From the NCBI GenBank assembly GCA_900540955.1, contig UQIF01000030.1:1-27779 (forward strand): a stretch of DNA of 27,779 nucleotides, read 5' to 3'. The position numbers and the translations under genes are program-made. Positions 12,895 through 20,486 of the stretch are shown here, piece by piece (the first letter of the stretch is position 1; every line of letters starts with the position of its first letter). Below the pieces are notes generated by a model that was not told the DNA's origin, made no database searches, and worked only from the letters and a program-made list of their open reading frames with translations. Origin of the DNA: an uncultured Olsenella sp. Its GTDB lineage: Bacteria > Actinomycetota > Coriobacteriia > Coriobacteriales > Atopobiaceae.

Positions 12895-14985
12895 ATGGGC
12901 AAGGACAAGGTCACCGAGGAGTACGGTAGCCTGCTGTTTACCGATCAGGTCATGCAGGAGCGGCTCCCCAAGCCTACGTACAAAGAGCTCACTAAGGTCA
13001 TCAAGGAGGGCAAGGCCCTTGACCTCGACATCGCAAACGAGGTCGCCCACGCGATGAAGGAGTGGGCGCTGGAGAAGGGCGCCACGCACTTCGCGCACTG
13101 GTTCCAGCCGCTCACCGGCATCACCTCCGAGAAGCACGACTCGTTCATCACTCCCAAGGACGACGGTTCCGTCCTCATGTCGTTCTCCGGCAAGGAGCTC
13201 GTCCAGGGCGAGCCCGACGCCTCGAGCTTCCCGTCCGGTGGCCTGCGCGCCACCTTCGAGGCTCGCGGCTACACCGCCTGGGATCCGACCTCCCCGGCCT
13301 TCATCAAGGACGAGGTCCTCTGCATCCCGACCGCCTTCATCTCCTACACCGGCGAGGCGCTCGACAAGAAGACCCCGCTGCTGCGCTCCCAGGTCGCCCT
13401 GGCCAACCAGGCCAAGCGCGTGCTCGCCCTCTTTGGGAAGAAGGCCACCTCGGTGATCACCACCGTTGGCCCGGAGCAGGAGTACTTCCTCGTCAAGGAG
13501 GAGGACTTCCAGAAGCGTCCCGACCTCGTCCTCACCGGCCGCACCCTCTTTGGCTGTGCCCCCGCTAAGGGCCAGGAGCTCGAGGAACACTACTTCGGCG
13601 CCATCCGCCCGACCGTCAACGCCTTCATGAAGGAGGTCGACGACGAGCTCTGGAAGCTCGGTGTTCCCGCCAAGACCAAGCACAACGAGGTCGCCCCGGC
13701 CCAGCATGAGCTCGCCCCGATCTTCGAGCAGGGCTCGCTTGCCATCGACGACAACCTGCTTGCCATGGAGAAGCTGAAGCTCCTCGCCACGCACCACGGC
13801 CTTGCCTGCCTGCAGCACGAGAAGCCCTTCGACTACGTCAACGGCTCCGGCAAGCACAACAACTGGTCGGTCTGCGCCGACGGCAAGAACCTCCTCGAGC
13901 CGGGCGCGAACCCGTCCGAGAACCTGCAGTTCCTCGTCTTCCTTGCCGCCCTGATCGCCGCGGTCGACAAGCACGCCGACCTCCTGCGCGTCTCGGTCTC
14001 CTCCGCCGGTAACGACCACCGCCTCGGCGCCAACGAGGCGCCCCCGGCGATCGTCTCCGTCTTCCTGGGCGACGAGCTCGACGAGGTCGTCGAGGGCCTC
14101 ATCAACGACGAGGCCGTCGCTGCCCACGGCAAGACCCGCATGGACCTCGGCGTCCCGATGCTGCCCGACGTGCTCCAGGACACCACCGACCGCAACCGCA
14201 CCTCTCCCTTCGCCTTCACCGGCAACAAGTTCGAGTTCCGTATGTGCGGCTCGCAGCAGAACCTCTCCGACCCGAACGTCGTCCTGAACACCGCCGTGGC
14301 CGAGGAGTGCGACGAGTTCGCCACCCTCATGGAGGGCAAGGAGGGCGACGAGTTCACCGCCGCCGCGCTCGAGTGGGTCAAGAAGACCCTGCGCGATCAC
14401 CACCGCGTCATCTTCGAGGGCAACGGCTACTCGGAGGAGTGGGAGCAGGAGGCTGCCCGCCGCGGCCTGCCCAACTTCAAGACCACGCCGGACGCCCTGC
14501 CGCAGATGATTAAGGCCGAGAACATCGAGTTCTTCTCGAAGTACGGTGTTTTGAACGAGGCCGAGGTCCACGCCCGCTACGTCTCGAAGGCCGAGCAGTA
14601 CGCCAAGCTCCTTAATATCGAGGCCAACACCATGGTCGACATGGCCAAGCGCATGTACCTGCCCGCCATCTCCGAGTACAGCAGCAGCCTGGCCGGCAGC
14701 GTGGCCACCAAGGCCGAGCTGGGGCTCGAGGCCCGCGCCGAGCGCGAGCTCGTGACTGAGCTCACCGGCGGCATCGACGCCATCTACGACGCCGTCGCCG
14801 ACCTGGAGGCCAAGAACGCCGATGCCCGCGACATCGAGGACCCGCAGGAGGAGTGCGACGCCTACCGCGACTCCGTCCTGCCCGCGATGGACGTCCTGCG
14901 CGCCGCCGTGGACGAGATGGAGACCATCGTCGCCGAGGACTACTGGCCGGTCCCGAGCTACAACTCCATGCTCTTCTGGGTGTAG
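12895..14985 (+). CDS. glnN: Glutamine synthetase, type III
   Basis: This enzyme makes glutamine from glutamate, ammonia and ATP, the main entry point of nitrogen. From the ATG at 12895 the protein is 696 aa, right for the type III (GlnN) family and much longer than GlnA. Type III hallmarks are visible: KHNEVAPAQHELAPIFE, NGSGKHNNWS, and NRTSPFAFTGNKFEFR near the active site. The C-terminal helical region with DALPQMIKAENIEFF and EYSSSLA is also typical. ATG 12895 has AGAGG five bases upstream. The in-frame GTG at 12823 would add 24 residues lacking family similarity and has no ribosome-binding site. The gene is followed by a strong terminator, so it is monocistronic. The direct repeats upstream may be its control site. 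Confidence 0.95.
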   Translation: MGKDKVTEEYGSLLFTDQVMQERLPKPTYKELTKVIKEGKALDLDIANEVAHAMKEWALEKGATHFAHWFQPLTGITSEKHDSFITPKDDGSVLMSFSGKELVQGEPDASSFPSGGLRATFEARGYTAWDPTSPAFIKDEVLCIPTAFISYTGEALDKKTPLLRSQVALANQAKRVLALFGKKATSVITTVGPEQEYFLVKEEDFQKRPDLVLTGRTLFGCAPAKGQELEEHYFGAIRPTVNAFMKEVDDELWKLGVPAKTKHNEVAPAQHELAPIFEQGSLAIDDNLLAMEKLKLLATHHGLACLQHEKPFDYVNGSGKHNNWSVCADGKNLLEPGANPSENLQFLVFLAALIAAVDKHADLLRVSVSSAGNDHRLGANEAPPAIVSVFLGDELDEVVEGLINDEAVAAHGKTRMDLGVPMLPDVLQDTTDRNRTSPFAFTGNKFEFRMCGSQQNLSDPNVVLNTAVAEECDEFATLMEGKEGDEFTAAALEWVKKTLRDHHRVIFEGNGYSEEWEQEAARRGLPNFKTTPDALPQMIKAENIEFFSKYGVLNEAEVHARYVSKAEQYAKLLNIEANTMVDMAKRMYLPAISEYSSSLAGSVATKAELGLEARAERELVTELTGGIDAIYDAVADLEAKNADARDIEDPQEECDAYRDSVLPAMDVLRAAVDEMETIVAEDYWPVPSYNSMLFWV

Positions 14986-15008
14986 CGCCGAGTACAGCCC
15001 CCGCCTCT

Positions 15009-15045
15009 AGGGCGGACGCCTCCGGGCGCCCGCCCTTCTTTTTTT
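15009..15045 (+). terminator. Rho-independent terminator after glnN
   Basis: A stem pairs AGGGCGG (15009-15015) with CCGCCCT (15030-15036). It continues inward with CGCC/GGCG after one mismatch, closing on a TCCG loop. TTCTTTTTTT follows. It begins 24 bp after the glnN stop. Confidence 0.9.
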
Positions 15046-15200
15046 GCGCGCCCAGGCCTCCTTTTTCGCAGCTATTCGCGCAAATCGCGCCAAACTGCAA
15101 GCGGAGGGACAAGAAACCCAACGCATGTCGCGTATCCGTCGACTTGTTACGAGTCGGTGAGCGGCGAAAAAACACGTGCGAGTGGATGTGCTTGCGGGCG

Positions 15201-15250
15201 TAGACTAAAGACCCGTAGAAGAAGAGCTAAGTTACTCGGACTACGGGAGG
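15201..15250 (+). promoter_or_regulatory. pyrG leader: candidate -10 and hairpin touching the ribosome-binding site
   Basis: TAGACT at 15201-15206 is a possible -10, but no good -35 precedes it. Downstream, CCCGTAG (15212-15218) pairs perfectly with CTACGGG (15241-15247). The second arm overlaps the start of GGGAGG (15245-15250), the pyrG ribosome-binding site eight bases before ATG. The stem could mask translation initiation. It is not followed by a T tract, so it is not an attenuator of the B. subtilis pyrG kind. Confidence 0.4.
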
Positions 15251-15257
15251 TCCCCAC

Positions 15258-16904
15258 ATGACAAAGCACATTTTCGTTACCGGAGGCGTCGTCTCGTCCC
15301 TCGGCAAGGGCATCACGGCCGCCTCGCTCGGCCGCCTGCTCAAGTCGCGCGGCTATAAGGTGATGATGCAGAAGGCCGACCCCTACCTCAACGTCGACCC
15401 CGGCACCATGAGCCCGTTCCAGCATGGCGAGGTGTTCGTCACCGAGGACGGCAAGGAGACCGACCTCGACCTCGGCCACTATGAGCGCTTCATCGACGAG
15501 AACCTCACCCGCAGCTCCAACTTCACCACCGGCGCCATTTACCAGAGCCTCATCGCCCGCGAGCGTCAGGGAGACTTCCTCGGCGGCACCGTCCAGGTCG
15601 TCCCCCACGTGACCAACGCCATCAAGGAGCGCTTCTTCCGCGTTGAGGAGCAGACCGGTGCCGACGTCGTGATCACCGAGCTCGGCGGCACCATCGGCGA
15701 CATCGAGGGCCAGGCGTTTGTCGAGGCCATCCGTCAGTTCCGCAAGGAGAAGGGCCTGGCCGACTGCGTCCTCATCCACGTGAGCCTCGTCCCCTACATC
15801 GCCGCCGCCCACGAGGTCAAGACCAAGCCGACCCAGCACTCCGTCCGCGAGCTGCGCTCCATGGGCCTGCAGCCTGACTTCATCGTCTGCCGCAGCGACC
15901 ACGAGGTCGAGGCGGACATCCGCTCCAAGATCGCGAGCTTCTGCGACGTCGACCCCTCCTGCGTCTTCGAGAACTCCGACTGCAAGTCCATCTACGACGT
16001 GCCTGCCCACCTCGCCGAGCAGGGCTTTGACGTGAAGGTCTGCGAGCGCCTGGGCCTCGATCCCCGCACGAGCGACATGAGCGGCTGGTACGACTTCACG
16101 AGCCGCATGCACGCCGCCAACGCCAAGGCCGATGTGACCAAGATCTCGGTCGTGGGCAAGTACACGGCGCTGCCCGACGCCTACCTCTCCATCATCGAGG
16201 CGCTCCACCACTCCGGCGTCGCCTTCGGCCGCCACGTGAACATCGAGCTCGTCGATGGCGAGGAGCTCGACGAGACGAACATCGAGGAGGTCCTCGGCGA
16301 CTCCGACGGCATCCTCGTCCCGGGCGGCTTCGGCCTGCGCGGCATCGAGGGCAAGATCGCCGCGGCGCACCGCGCCCGCACCCTCAAGGTACCCTACCTG
16401 GGAGTTTGCCTCGGCCTGCAGGTTGCTGTCTGCGAGTTCGCCCGCAACGTCTGCGGCATGCAGGGCGCGACCTCGGCCGAGTTCGAGCCGGACTGCGAGT
16501 TCCCCGTCATCGACATCATGCCCGACCAGGAGGAGATCACCGACAAGGGCGGCACCATGCGCTTGGGCGCCTACCCCTGCAAGGTCCAGCCGAACACCCT
16601 GGCCGAGGAGGCTTACGGCGAGAGCCTCGTCTACGAGCGTCACCGTCACCGCTACGAGGTCAACAACGCGTTCCGCGACCAGCTCACGGCGGCCGGCCTC
16701 AAGATCTCGGGCCTCTCGCCCGACGACCGCCTCGTCGAGATGATCGAGCTGCCCGAGGATGTCCACCCCTGGTTCGTGGCGTCGCAGGCCCACCCCGAGT
16801 TCAAGAGCCGCCCGACCAAGCCTGCCCCGCTGTTCCGCGAGTTCGTGCGCGCGGCGATTGCCCACCACGAGGGCATCGACCGCCACGACGTCGTGGCCGA
16901 CTAG
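15258..16904 (+). CDS. pyrG: CTP synthase
   Basis: CTP synthase makes CTP from UTP, ATP and glutamine, the last step of pyrimidine nucleotide synthesis. The 548-aa length is standard. The N-terminal synthetase domain (about 1-268) opens TKHIFVTGGVVSSLGKGI, the family's P-loop-containing start. It also has ELGGTIGDIEGQAF and QHSVRELRSMGLQPD. The C-terminal class I glutamine amidotransferase domain has the oxyanion loop PGGFGLRG, nucleophile C384 in GVCLGLQ, and H512 and E514 in AHPEF. GGGAGG lies eight bases before the ATG. The gene ends 16 bp before xerD, so the two are probably co-transcribed, an order also known from other actinobacteria. Confidence 0.97.
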   Translation: MTKHIFVTGGVVSSLGKGITAASLGRLLKSRGYKVMMQKADPYLNVDPGTMSPFQHGEVFVTEDGKETDLDLGHYERFIDENLTRSSNFTTGAIYQSLIARERQGDFLGGTVQVVPHVTNAIKERFFRVEEQTGADVVITELGGTIGDIEGQAFVEAIRQFRKEKGLADCVLIHVSLVPYIAAAHEVKTKPTQHSVRELRSMGLQPDFIVCRSDHEVEADIRSKIASFCDVDPSCVFENSDCKSIYDVPAHLAEQGFDVKVCERLGLDPRTSDMSGWYDFTSRMHAANAKADVTKISVVGKYTALPDAYLSIIEALHHSGVAFGRHVNIELVDGEELDETNIEEVLGDSDGILVPGGFGLRGIEGKIAAAHRARTLKVPYLGVCLGLQVAVCEFARNVCGMQGATSAEFEPDCEFPVIDIMPDQEEITDKGGTMRLGAYPCKVQPNTLAEEAYGESLVYERHRHRYEVNNAFRDQLTAAGLKISGLSPDDRLVEMIELPEDVHPWFVASQAHPEFKSRPTKPAPLFREFVRAAIAHHEGIDRHDVVAD

Positions 16905-16920
16905 CCATGAGGCCTAGGTC

Positions 16921-17841
16921 ATGGGCCAGGTGATGGATCTGTGCGCCGCGCGCGAGGAGTACCTGGGGTATCTCCTCGTCGAGCGCGGCAGCTCGCAGAA
17001 CACCATCGAGGCCTATGGCCGCGACCTGAATAGATACATCGATTACCTCGCGGGCTCCGGCGTGACGGACCCCGACGAGGTGGAGCGCCCCCTCGTAGAG
17101 GACTACGTGGGGGCGCTCTGCGACCTCGGGCTGGCCGCCTCCTCCGTCGAGAGGGGCGTATCGGCGGTCAAGGGTTTCCATCGCTTCATGTACAACGAGG
17201 GCATCGCGTCGTCGTGCCCCACCGCCGGGCTGCCCTTGCCCGCCAAGCCCTCGAGGCTTCCCGACGTCATCTCACGGGAACAGGCGGCAAAGCTCCTCGA
17301 CCAGCCGTTCCCCAACTCGCCCGCCGGCCTTCGCGACCATGCCGTGCTCGAGGTCCTCTACGGCTGCGGCCTTCGCGTGAGCGAGCTTGTGGGCCTCGAC
17401 GAGCGCAACGTCCTTCTTGACCAAGAAGTGCTGAGGGTCTTTGGCAAGGGGTCGAAGGAGCGCGTCGTGCCCATCCTGGGGGCGGCGGCTCGCGCCTTGG
17501 CGGCCTATATGGAGGAGGGGAGGGGCGAGCTTGTGGGACGGCGCCCCACCTCCGCCGTGTTCCTCAACGTCCGCGGCGACCGCATCTCGCGGCAATCCAT
17601 CCATACCATTGTGGAGCGCTACGGGCGCGTCGCGGGAATCGATGGGATGCACCCCCACACCTTGCGACACTCCTTCGCCACACACCTCCTGGAGGGCGGT
17701 GCGGACCTCAGAATCGTCCAGGAACTGCTTGGTCACGCCAGCATTTCGACCACGCAGCTCTACACGCACCTTGACCGGTCCCACATCCGCAAAATCTATC
17801 TTGATGCGCATCCACGTGCCCATCTACCTGCGGATTGTTGA
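16921..17841 (+). CDS. xerD: Tyrosine recombinase XerD
   Basis: XerD acts with XerC at the dif site to resolve chromosome dimers, or works alone in some lineages. The 306-aa protein has the N-terminal SAM-like core-binding domain (about 5-95) and the catalytic domain. The full catalytic set is visible: R152 in GCGLRVSEL, K176 in GKGSKER, H246 and R249 in HPHTLRHSF, H272 in LLGHASIS, and nucleophile Y281 in QLYTH. The C-terminus HIRKIYLDAHPRA is typical of Xer proteins. XerD is preferred over XerC by family resemblance and the pyrG neighbourhood, but the two are hard to separate by eye. ATG 16921 has TGAGG eight bases upstream; ATG 16933 is an alternative. No dif-like 28-mer was found in the window. 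Confidence 0.92.
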   Translation: MGQVMDLCAAREEYLGYLLVERGSSQNTIEAYGRDLNRYIDYLAGSGVTDPDEVERPLVEDYVGALCDLGLAASSVERGVSAVKGFHRFMYNEGIASSCPTAGLPLPAKPSRLPDVISREQAAKLLDQPFPNSPAGLRDHAVLEVLYGCGLRVSELVGLDERNVLLDQEVLRVFGKGSKERVVPILGAAARALAAYMEEGRGELVGRRPTSAVFLNVRGDRISRQSIHTIVERYGRVAGIDGMHPHTLRHSFATHLLEGGADLRIVQELLGHASISTTQLYTHLDRSHIRKIYLDAHPRAHLPADC

Positions 17842-17980
17842 GTGATTGAGTGATGATGCGTCGTGGTTTCGACGCGACGACGGGCTAAAACGAGGGTTTT
17901 CTTGGGCGCTTGTTAACCCCTCAATAAGCGCTTCACATTTCCTTCACACGAGCATTTGACGTATCGATTCGCCGTAGTGG
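17842..17980. other. Intergenic stretch after xerD
   Basis: Together with the terminator and mraZ promoter listed separately, this fills the 311-bp gap 17842-18152. It has a short tandem TGAGTGAT spanning the xerD stop (17838-17853). A 6-bp GCGCTT/AAGCGC stem with a 14-base loop lies at 17906-17931. No gene is supported. Confidence 0.4.
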
Positions 17981-18028
17981 AAACGGGTGTTCTCAACCCT
18001 ATATATTGGGTTGAGGGCACCCGTTTTT
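17981..18028 (+). terminator. Rho-independent terminator after xerD
   Basis: A 17-bp stem runs from ACGGGTG (from 17983) through CTCAACCC (to 17999). It pairs with GGGTTGAG (from 18008) through CACCCGT (to 18024), with two G-T pairs and an 8-base A/T loop. TTTTT follows. It separates the pyrG-xerD transcript from the dcw promoter. Confidence 0.93.
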
Positions 18029-18047
18029 AATCACTCAGGGCCACTTT

Positions 18048-18082
18048 GTGTCGAGTGGTGTTTTCTGGTGTCGCAAAGTGTC
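18048..18082 (+). promoter_or_regulatory. Candidate MraZ operator: four GTGTY repeats at 10-bp spacing
   Basis: GTGTC at 18048, GTGTT at 18058, GTGTC at 18068 and GTGTC at 18078 are spaced exactly 10 bp apart. MraZ proteins are known to bind direct repeats with 10-bp period upstream of their own gene: TGGGN with 5-bp spacers in E. coli, and AAAGTG-type repeats in Mollicutes. The last repeat here is preceded by AAA, giving AAAGTGT. The array overlaps the -35 region of the mraZ promoter, as expected for autorepression. The assignment rests on pattern and position. Confidence 0.75.
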
Positions 18083-18092
18083 GGCTTTGCCC

Positions 18093-18098
18093 TATAGT
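18093..18098 (+). promoter_or_regulatory. mraZ (dcw) promoter -10 box
   Basis: TATAGT lies 11 bp after the last GTGTC repeat and 55 bp before the mraZ ATG. No consensus -35 is present; the repeats occupy that place. It is probably the main promoter of the cluster, since the downstream genes are mostly tightly spaced. Confidence 0.6.
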
Positions 18099-18152
18099 AT
18101 TCACACGCTCCAGTCGGGGGCTCATGGTCTTGGCTCTTGAGAGGAGGGTGAC

Positions 18153-18608
18153 ATGCTCGTCGGATCCTTTCCGATGTCGGTTGATTCGAAGGCGCGCGTC
18201 ACCCTGCCCGCTGCGTTCCGCAAGGAAATGCTCGACGGCGACTCCAAGACTCTATACCTTGTGCCGATGAAGGAGCGCGTGGACGGCTTCACCCCCCAGG
18301 GTTTCGAGAACTGGGTCAACTCCCTCTTTGATCGCAATGGAGAGGGCTTCAATCCCCGAAACCGCAAGGACGTGCAGCTTCGCACCAGCCTCACTGCGCG
18401 CGCGGTGCCGATCGACGTCGACTCCGCGGGCCGCGTGGCCCTGGGCAAGCTCGACGCGGGCAAGCCCGGTACGCGCGAGAAGCTGGGCCTCATGGGCGAC
18501 GTCACCATTGTCGGTGCCGACTCCCACTTCGAGGTTTGGAACACCGAGGCGTGGAACGAGCTGCAGGCGGCCAACGACGAGGAACTCGACGAGCTTCTCT
18601 TCGACTAG
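18153..18608 (+). CDS. mraZ: Transcriptional regulator MraZ
   Basis: MraZ is the first gene of most dcw clusters and a DNA-binding ring protein that regulates its own operon. The 151 residues contain two SpoVT/AbrB-like swapped-hairpin units. The first is SVDSKARVTLPAAFRKEM (about 9-26) and the second is DVDSAGRVALGKLDAG (about 87-102). Both carry the D-x(2)-G/A-R-V/I pattern typical of the family. The length is close to the usual 140-150. GAGGAGGG lies immediately upstream of the ATG at 18153. The 10-bp repeat array upstream is the likely binding site. Confidence 0.96.
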   Translation: MLVGSFPMSVDSKARVTLPAAFRKEMLDGDSKTLYLVPMKERVDGFTPQGFENWVNSLFDRNGEGFNPRNRKDVQLRTSLTARAVPIDVDSAGRVALGKLDAGKPGTREKLGLMGDVTIVGADSHFEVWNTEAWNELQAANDEELDELLFD

Positions 18609-18620
18609 GAGGTGGAGAAC

Positions 18621-19580
18621 TTGACAACTGGATATCAGCACATACCCGTGATGCTAGAAGAGGTTCTCCGCGAGCTCGACCCGAAGCCGGGCGACGTCGT
18701 GTGCGACTGCACCCTAGGCGGCGCCGGACACTCGGTGGAGCTGGCAAAGAAGATCGCCCCGGAAGGGCTCTCGATCGGCATCGACCAGGACGACATGGCC
18801 CTCGCCGCGGCAGCCGAGCGCTTCGAGCGTGAGGTTCCCCAGGCGGAGCACAAGTTCCTCAAGGGTAACTTCGGCGACTTGGACAGCCTTCTTGTCCAGG
18901 CGGAGGTTCCCGGCGTCGATTGCTTCCTCTTTGATTTGGGCGTGAGCAGCCCGCAACTCGATATTCCCGAGAGGGGATTCTCGTTCCACGAGGACGCCCC
19001 CTTAGATATGCGCATGGATTCGGGGAACAACACCCTAACCGCAGCCGAGGTCATAAACCACTACAACGAAACCGACCTCACCCGGATCCTACGCGTGTAC
19101 GGCGACGAGAAGTTCGCCGCGCGCATCGCACGGAAGGTGGTGGAGGCCCGAGAGAAGGCCCCCATCGAGACCACCCTTCAGCTCGTGGACGTGATCAAGC
19201 AGGGCATTCCCGCGGCCGCGAGGCGCAGCGGGGGTCACCCGGCGCGCAAGACCTTCCAGGCCCTGCGCATCGAGGTCAACCATGAGCTCGACGTACTCGA
19301 CCGCGGCCTCAGGGCGGCGGTCCGCTGGGCCAATCCCGGCGGCAGAATCTGCGTCATCGCTTATCACTCGCTTGAGGATCGCATCGTCAAGCATGTCTTC
19401 TCGGAGCTCTCGCAAGGGTGCACCTGCCCTCCCGATCTCCCCGTTTGCGTCTGCGGGAACGTGCCGATACTCAAGGTCAAGACCCGCAAGCCCCTCGTTG
19501 CGTCCGACGAGGAGGTGGCGACCAACCCGAGGTCGCGAAGCGCCCTCACGCGCGTGGCGGTCAAGCTCGACGTCGCGTAG
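18621..19580 (+). CDS. rsmH: 16S rRNA (cytosine-1402-N4)-methyltransferase RsmH
   Basis: RsmH (MraW) methylates N4 of C1402 in the decoding centre of 16S rRNA using S-adenosylmethionine. It starts MTTGYQHIPVMLEE, close to the family pattern. The SAM-binding motif is CDCTLGGAGHS, followed by GIDQDDMAL. Further hallmarks are FDLGVSSPQLD, GFSFHEDAPLDMRMD, HPARKTFQALRIEVN and YHSLEDRIVK. A cysteine cluster (CTCPPDLPVCVCG) near the C-terminus is normal for this family. I place the start at the TTG at 18621 because AGGAGG (18607-18612) is eight bases upstream. The in-frame GTG at 18612 overlaps that site and has none of its own. The protein is then 319 aa. It follows mraZ by 12 bp. Confidence 0.96.
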   Translation: MTTGYQHIPVMLEEVLRELDPKPGDVVCDCTLGGAGHSVELAKKIAPEGLSIGIDQDDMALAAAAERFEREVPQAEHKFLKGNFGDLDSLLVQAEVPGVDCFLFDLGVSSPQLDIPERGFSFHEDAPLDMRMDSGNNTLTAAEVINHYNETDLTRILRVYGDEKFAARIARKVVEAREKAPIETTLQLVDVIKQGIPAAARRSGGHPARKTFQALRIEVNHELDVLDRGLRAAVRWANPGGRICVIAYHSLEDRIVKHVFSELSQGCTCPPDLPVCVCGNVPILKVKTRKPLVASDEEVATNPRSRSALTRVAVKLDVA

Positions 19581-19633
19581 CCGAGAAGCGCAAGCCCGGC
19601 GCACCCGGTCGTAAGGCCGAACGCATACCACAA

Positions 19634-19721
19634 ACGAAGCAAGAACGAACTAAAAACGCAGCTTAAACGCACCACCAACGAAGCATCAACGAACTATCAA
19701 CAAACTATTGACCAATATCAA
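19634..19721 (+). repeat. Array of eight 11-bp direct repeats between rsmH and the ftsL-like gene
   Basis: Units begin at 19634, 19645, 19656, 19667, 19678, 19689, 19700 and 19711, each 11 bp, with consensus near ACGAASYANNA. The first six begin ACG and the last two ACA and ACC. Units 1-2 and 5-6 repeat as pairs (ACGAAGC then ACGAACT), hinting at a 22-bp higher unit. The array is rich in A and poor in G, unlike its surroundings, and lies outside any gene I accept. A period of one helical turn would place identical faces of the DNA side by side. Confidence 0.8.
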
Positions 19722-19736
19722 GGAACGCTCAACCAA

Positions 19737-19771
19737 AACTTGAGGGTGGTTCTTCAGCCAACCCTCAAGTT
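19737..19771 (+). promoter_or_regulatory. Perfect 11-bp-stem hairpin before the ftsL-like gene
   Basis: AACTTGAGGGT (19737-19747) pairs with ACCCTCAAGTT (19761-19771) around a 13-base loop. No T tract follows on the plus strand. CTCAA just upstream (19728-19732) can pair instead with TTGAG in the first arm, so two mutually exclusive structures are possible. It could be a leader regulatory element, an mRNA-processing site or a protein-binding palindrome. Confidence 0.7.
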
Positions 19772-19833
19772 CCCAGCTTCCTGCACACTATTGGATGCGC
19801 AGCGGCTTGTCCGCAGAATGGCATGAGGACGTC

Positions 19834-20475
19834 ATGAGGTACCAGGGCTCTGAGGCTCTCAACATGAACTACGCGGGGAACTTCGTTCCCGAGGAGCGCT
19901 CGCAGGAGACCCCCTTCGAGGTTCTGCCCGGCGGCGGCCTCGATGCCCGCGCCCGTCGCGGGGTTTCGCCCGAGTTCGTCGCCAACGTCCGCAACGTCCT
20001 CGTCGTCGCTGCCGTCCTCATCCTGCTCGGCCTCGTCCGCGTGGGCCTGAGCTCCGCCGCCGTCGCGGCGCTCAACGCCAACGAGACGCTGAGCGACCAG
20101 GTAACCGACGCCAAGAACCTGAACGACGACCTCAAGATCGAGCGGGCCGTCCTCTCGAGCAACTCCCGCATCTCGCGCATCGCCACCCAGAACTACAGCA
20201 TGGTCCTCTCCAACGACGCCATGGACGTCAAGGTGGGCGACGCCGCCGCCCAGGAGCAGGCGGCCCAGGAGCAGGCCGCGGCCGTTGCGGCCGCCCAGAC
20301 AAAGGCCGCCGAGGAGTCGGCCGCCGCCGTGTCCGCCGCCCAGGCGTCGACCTCCGGCAAGGGGCTTGTCGCCGACGCCGCCGACCCGTACGCCTTCGCC
20401 GCCTCCGTCGTCGAGGCTGATGGGGATGCTGCGCAGACCGTTTCCGCGGGCGGTGCCTACGCCGACGTGGCGTAG
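19834..20475 (+). CDS. ftsL: FtsL-like septal protein with long Ala-rich tail
   Basis: FtsL is a small bitopic divisome protein that, with FtsB and FtsQ, activates FtsWI. FtsL is assigned here from position (rsmH-x-ftsI) and topology rather than sequence motifs. From the ATG at 19834 the protein is 213 aa. It has a cytoplasmic N-terminus of about 50 residues, one membrane helix (VRNVLVVAAVLILLGLVRVGL) and a coiled-coil-like stretch with the heptads LSDQVTDAKNLNDDLKIERA. The sequence continues SRISRIATQNYSMV, which resembles the helix end of FtsL/FtsB proteins. A tail of about 80 residues rich in Ala and Gln (AAQEQAAQEQAA) is unusual for the family, which is normally around 100-120 aa. GAGG five bases before ATG 19834 favours it over ATG 19795, which has none. 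Confidence 0.75.
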   Translation: MRYQGSEALNMNYAGNFVPEERSQETPFEVLPGGGLDARARRGVSPEFVANVRNVLVVAAVLILLGLVRVGLSSAAVAALNANETLSDQVTDAKNLNDDLKIERAVLSSNSRISRIATQNYSMVLSNDAMDVKVGDAAAQEQAAQEQAAAVAAAQTKAAEESAAAVSAAQASTSGKGLVADAADPYAFAASVVEADGDAAQTVSAGGAYADVA

Positions 20476-20486
20476 ACTTCTACCCC

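Noticed and set aside
16921..17841. Phage or transposon integrase
   Set aside because: Length, complete Xer motif set, Xer-type C-terminus and pyrG neighbourhood point to the housekeeping recombinase. No phage genes are present.
19634..19721. CRISPR-like array
   Set aside because: Units are 11 bp with no spacers and no cas genes are near.
19737..19771. Intrinsic terminator after rsmH
   Set aside because: The stem is followed by CCCAGC rather than a T tract on the coding strand.
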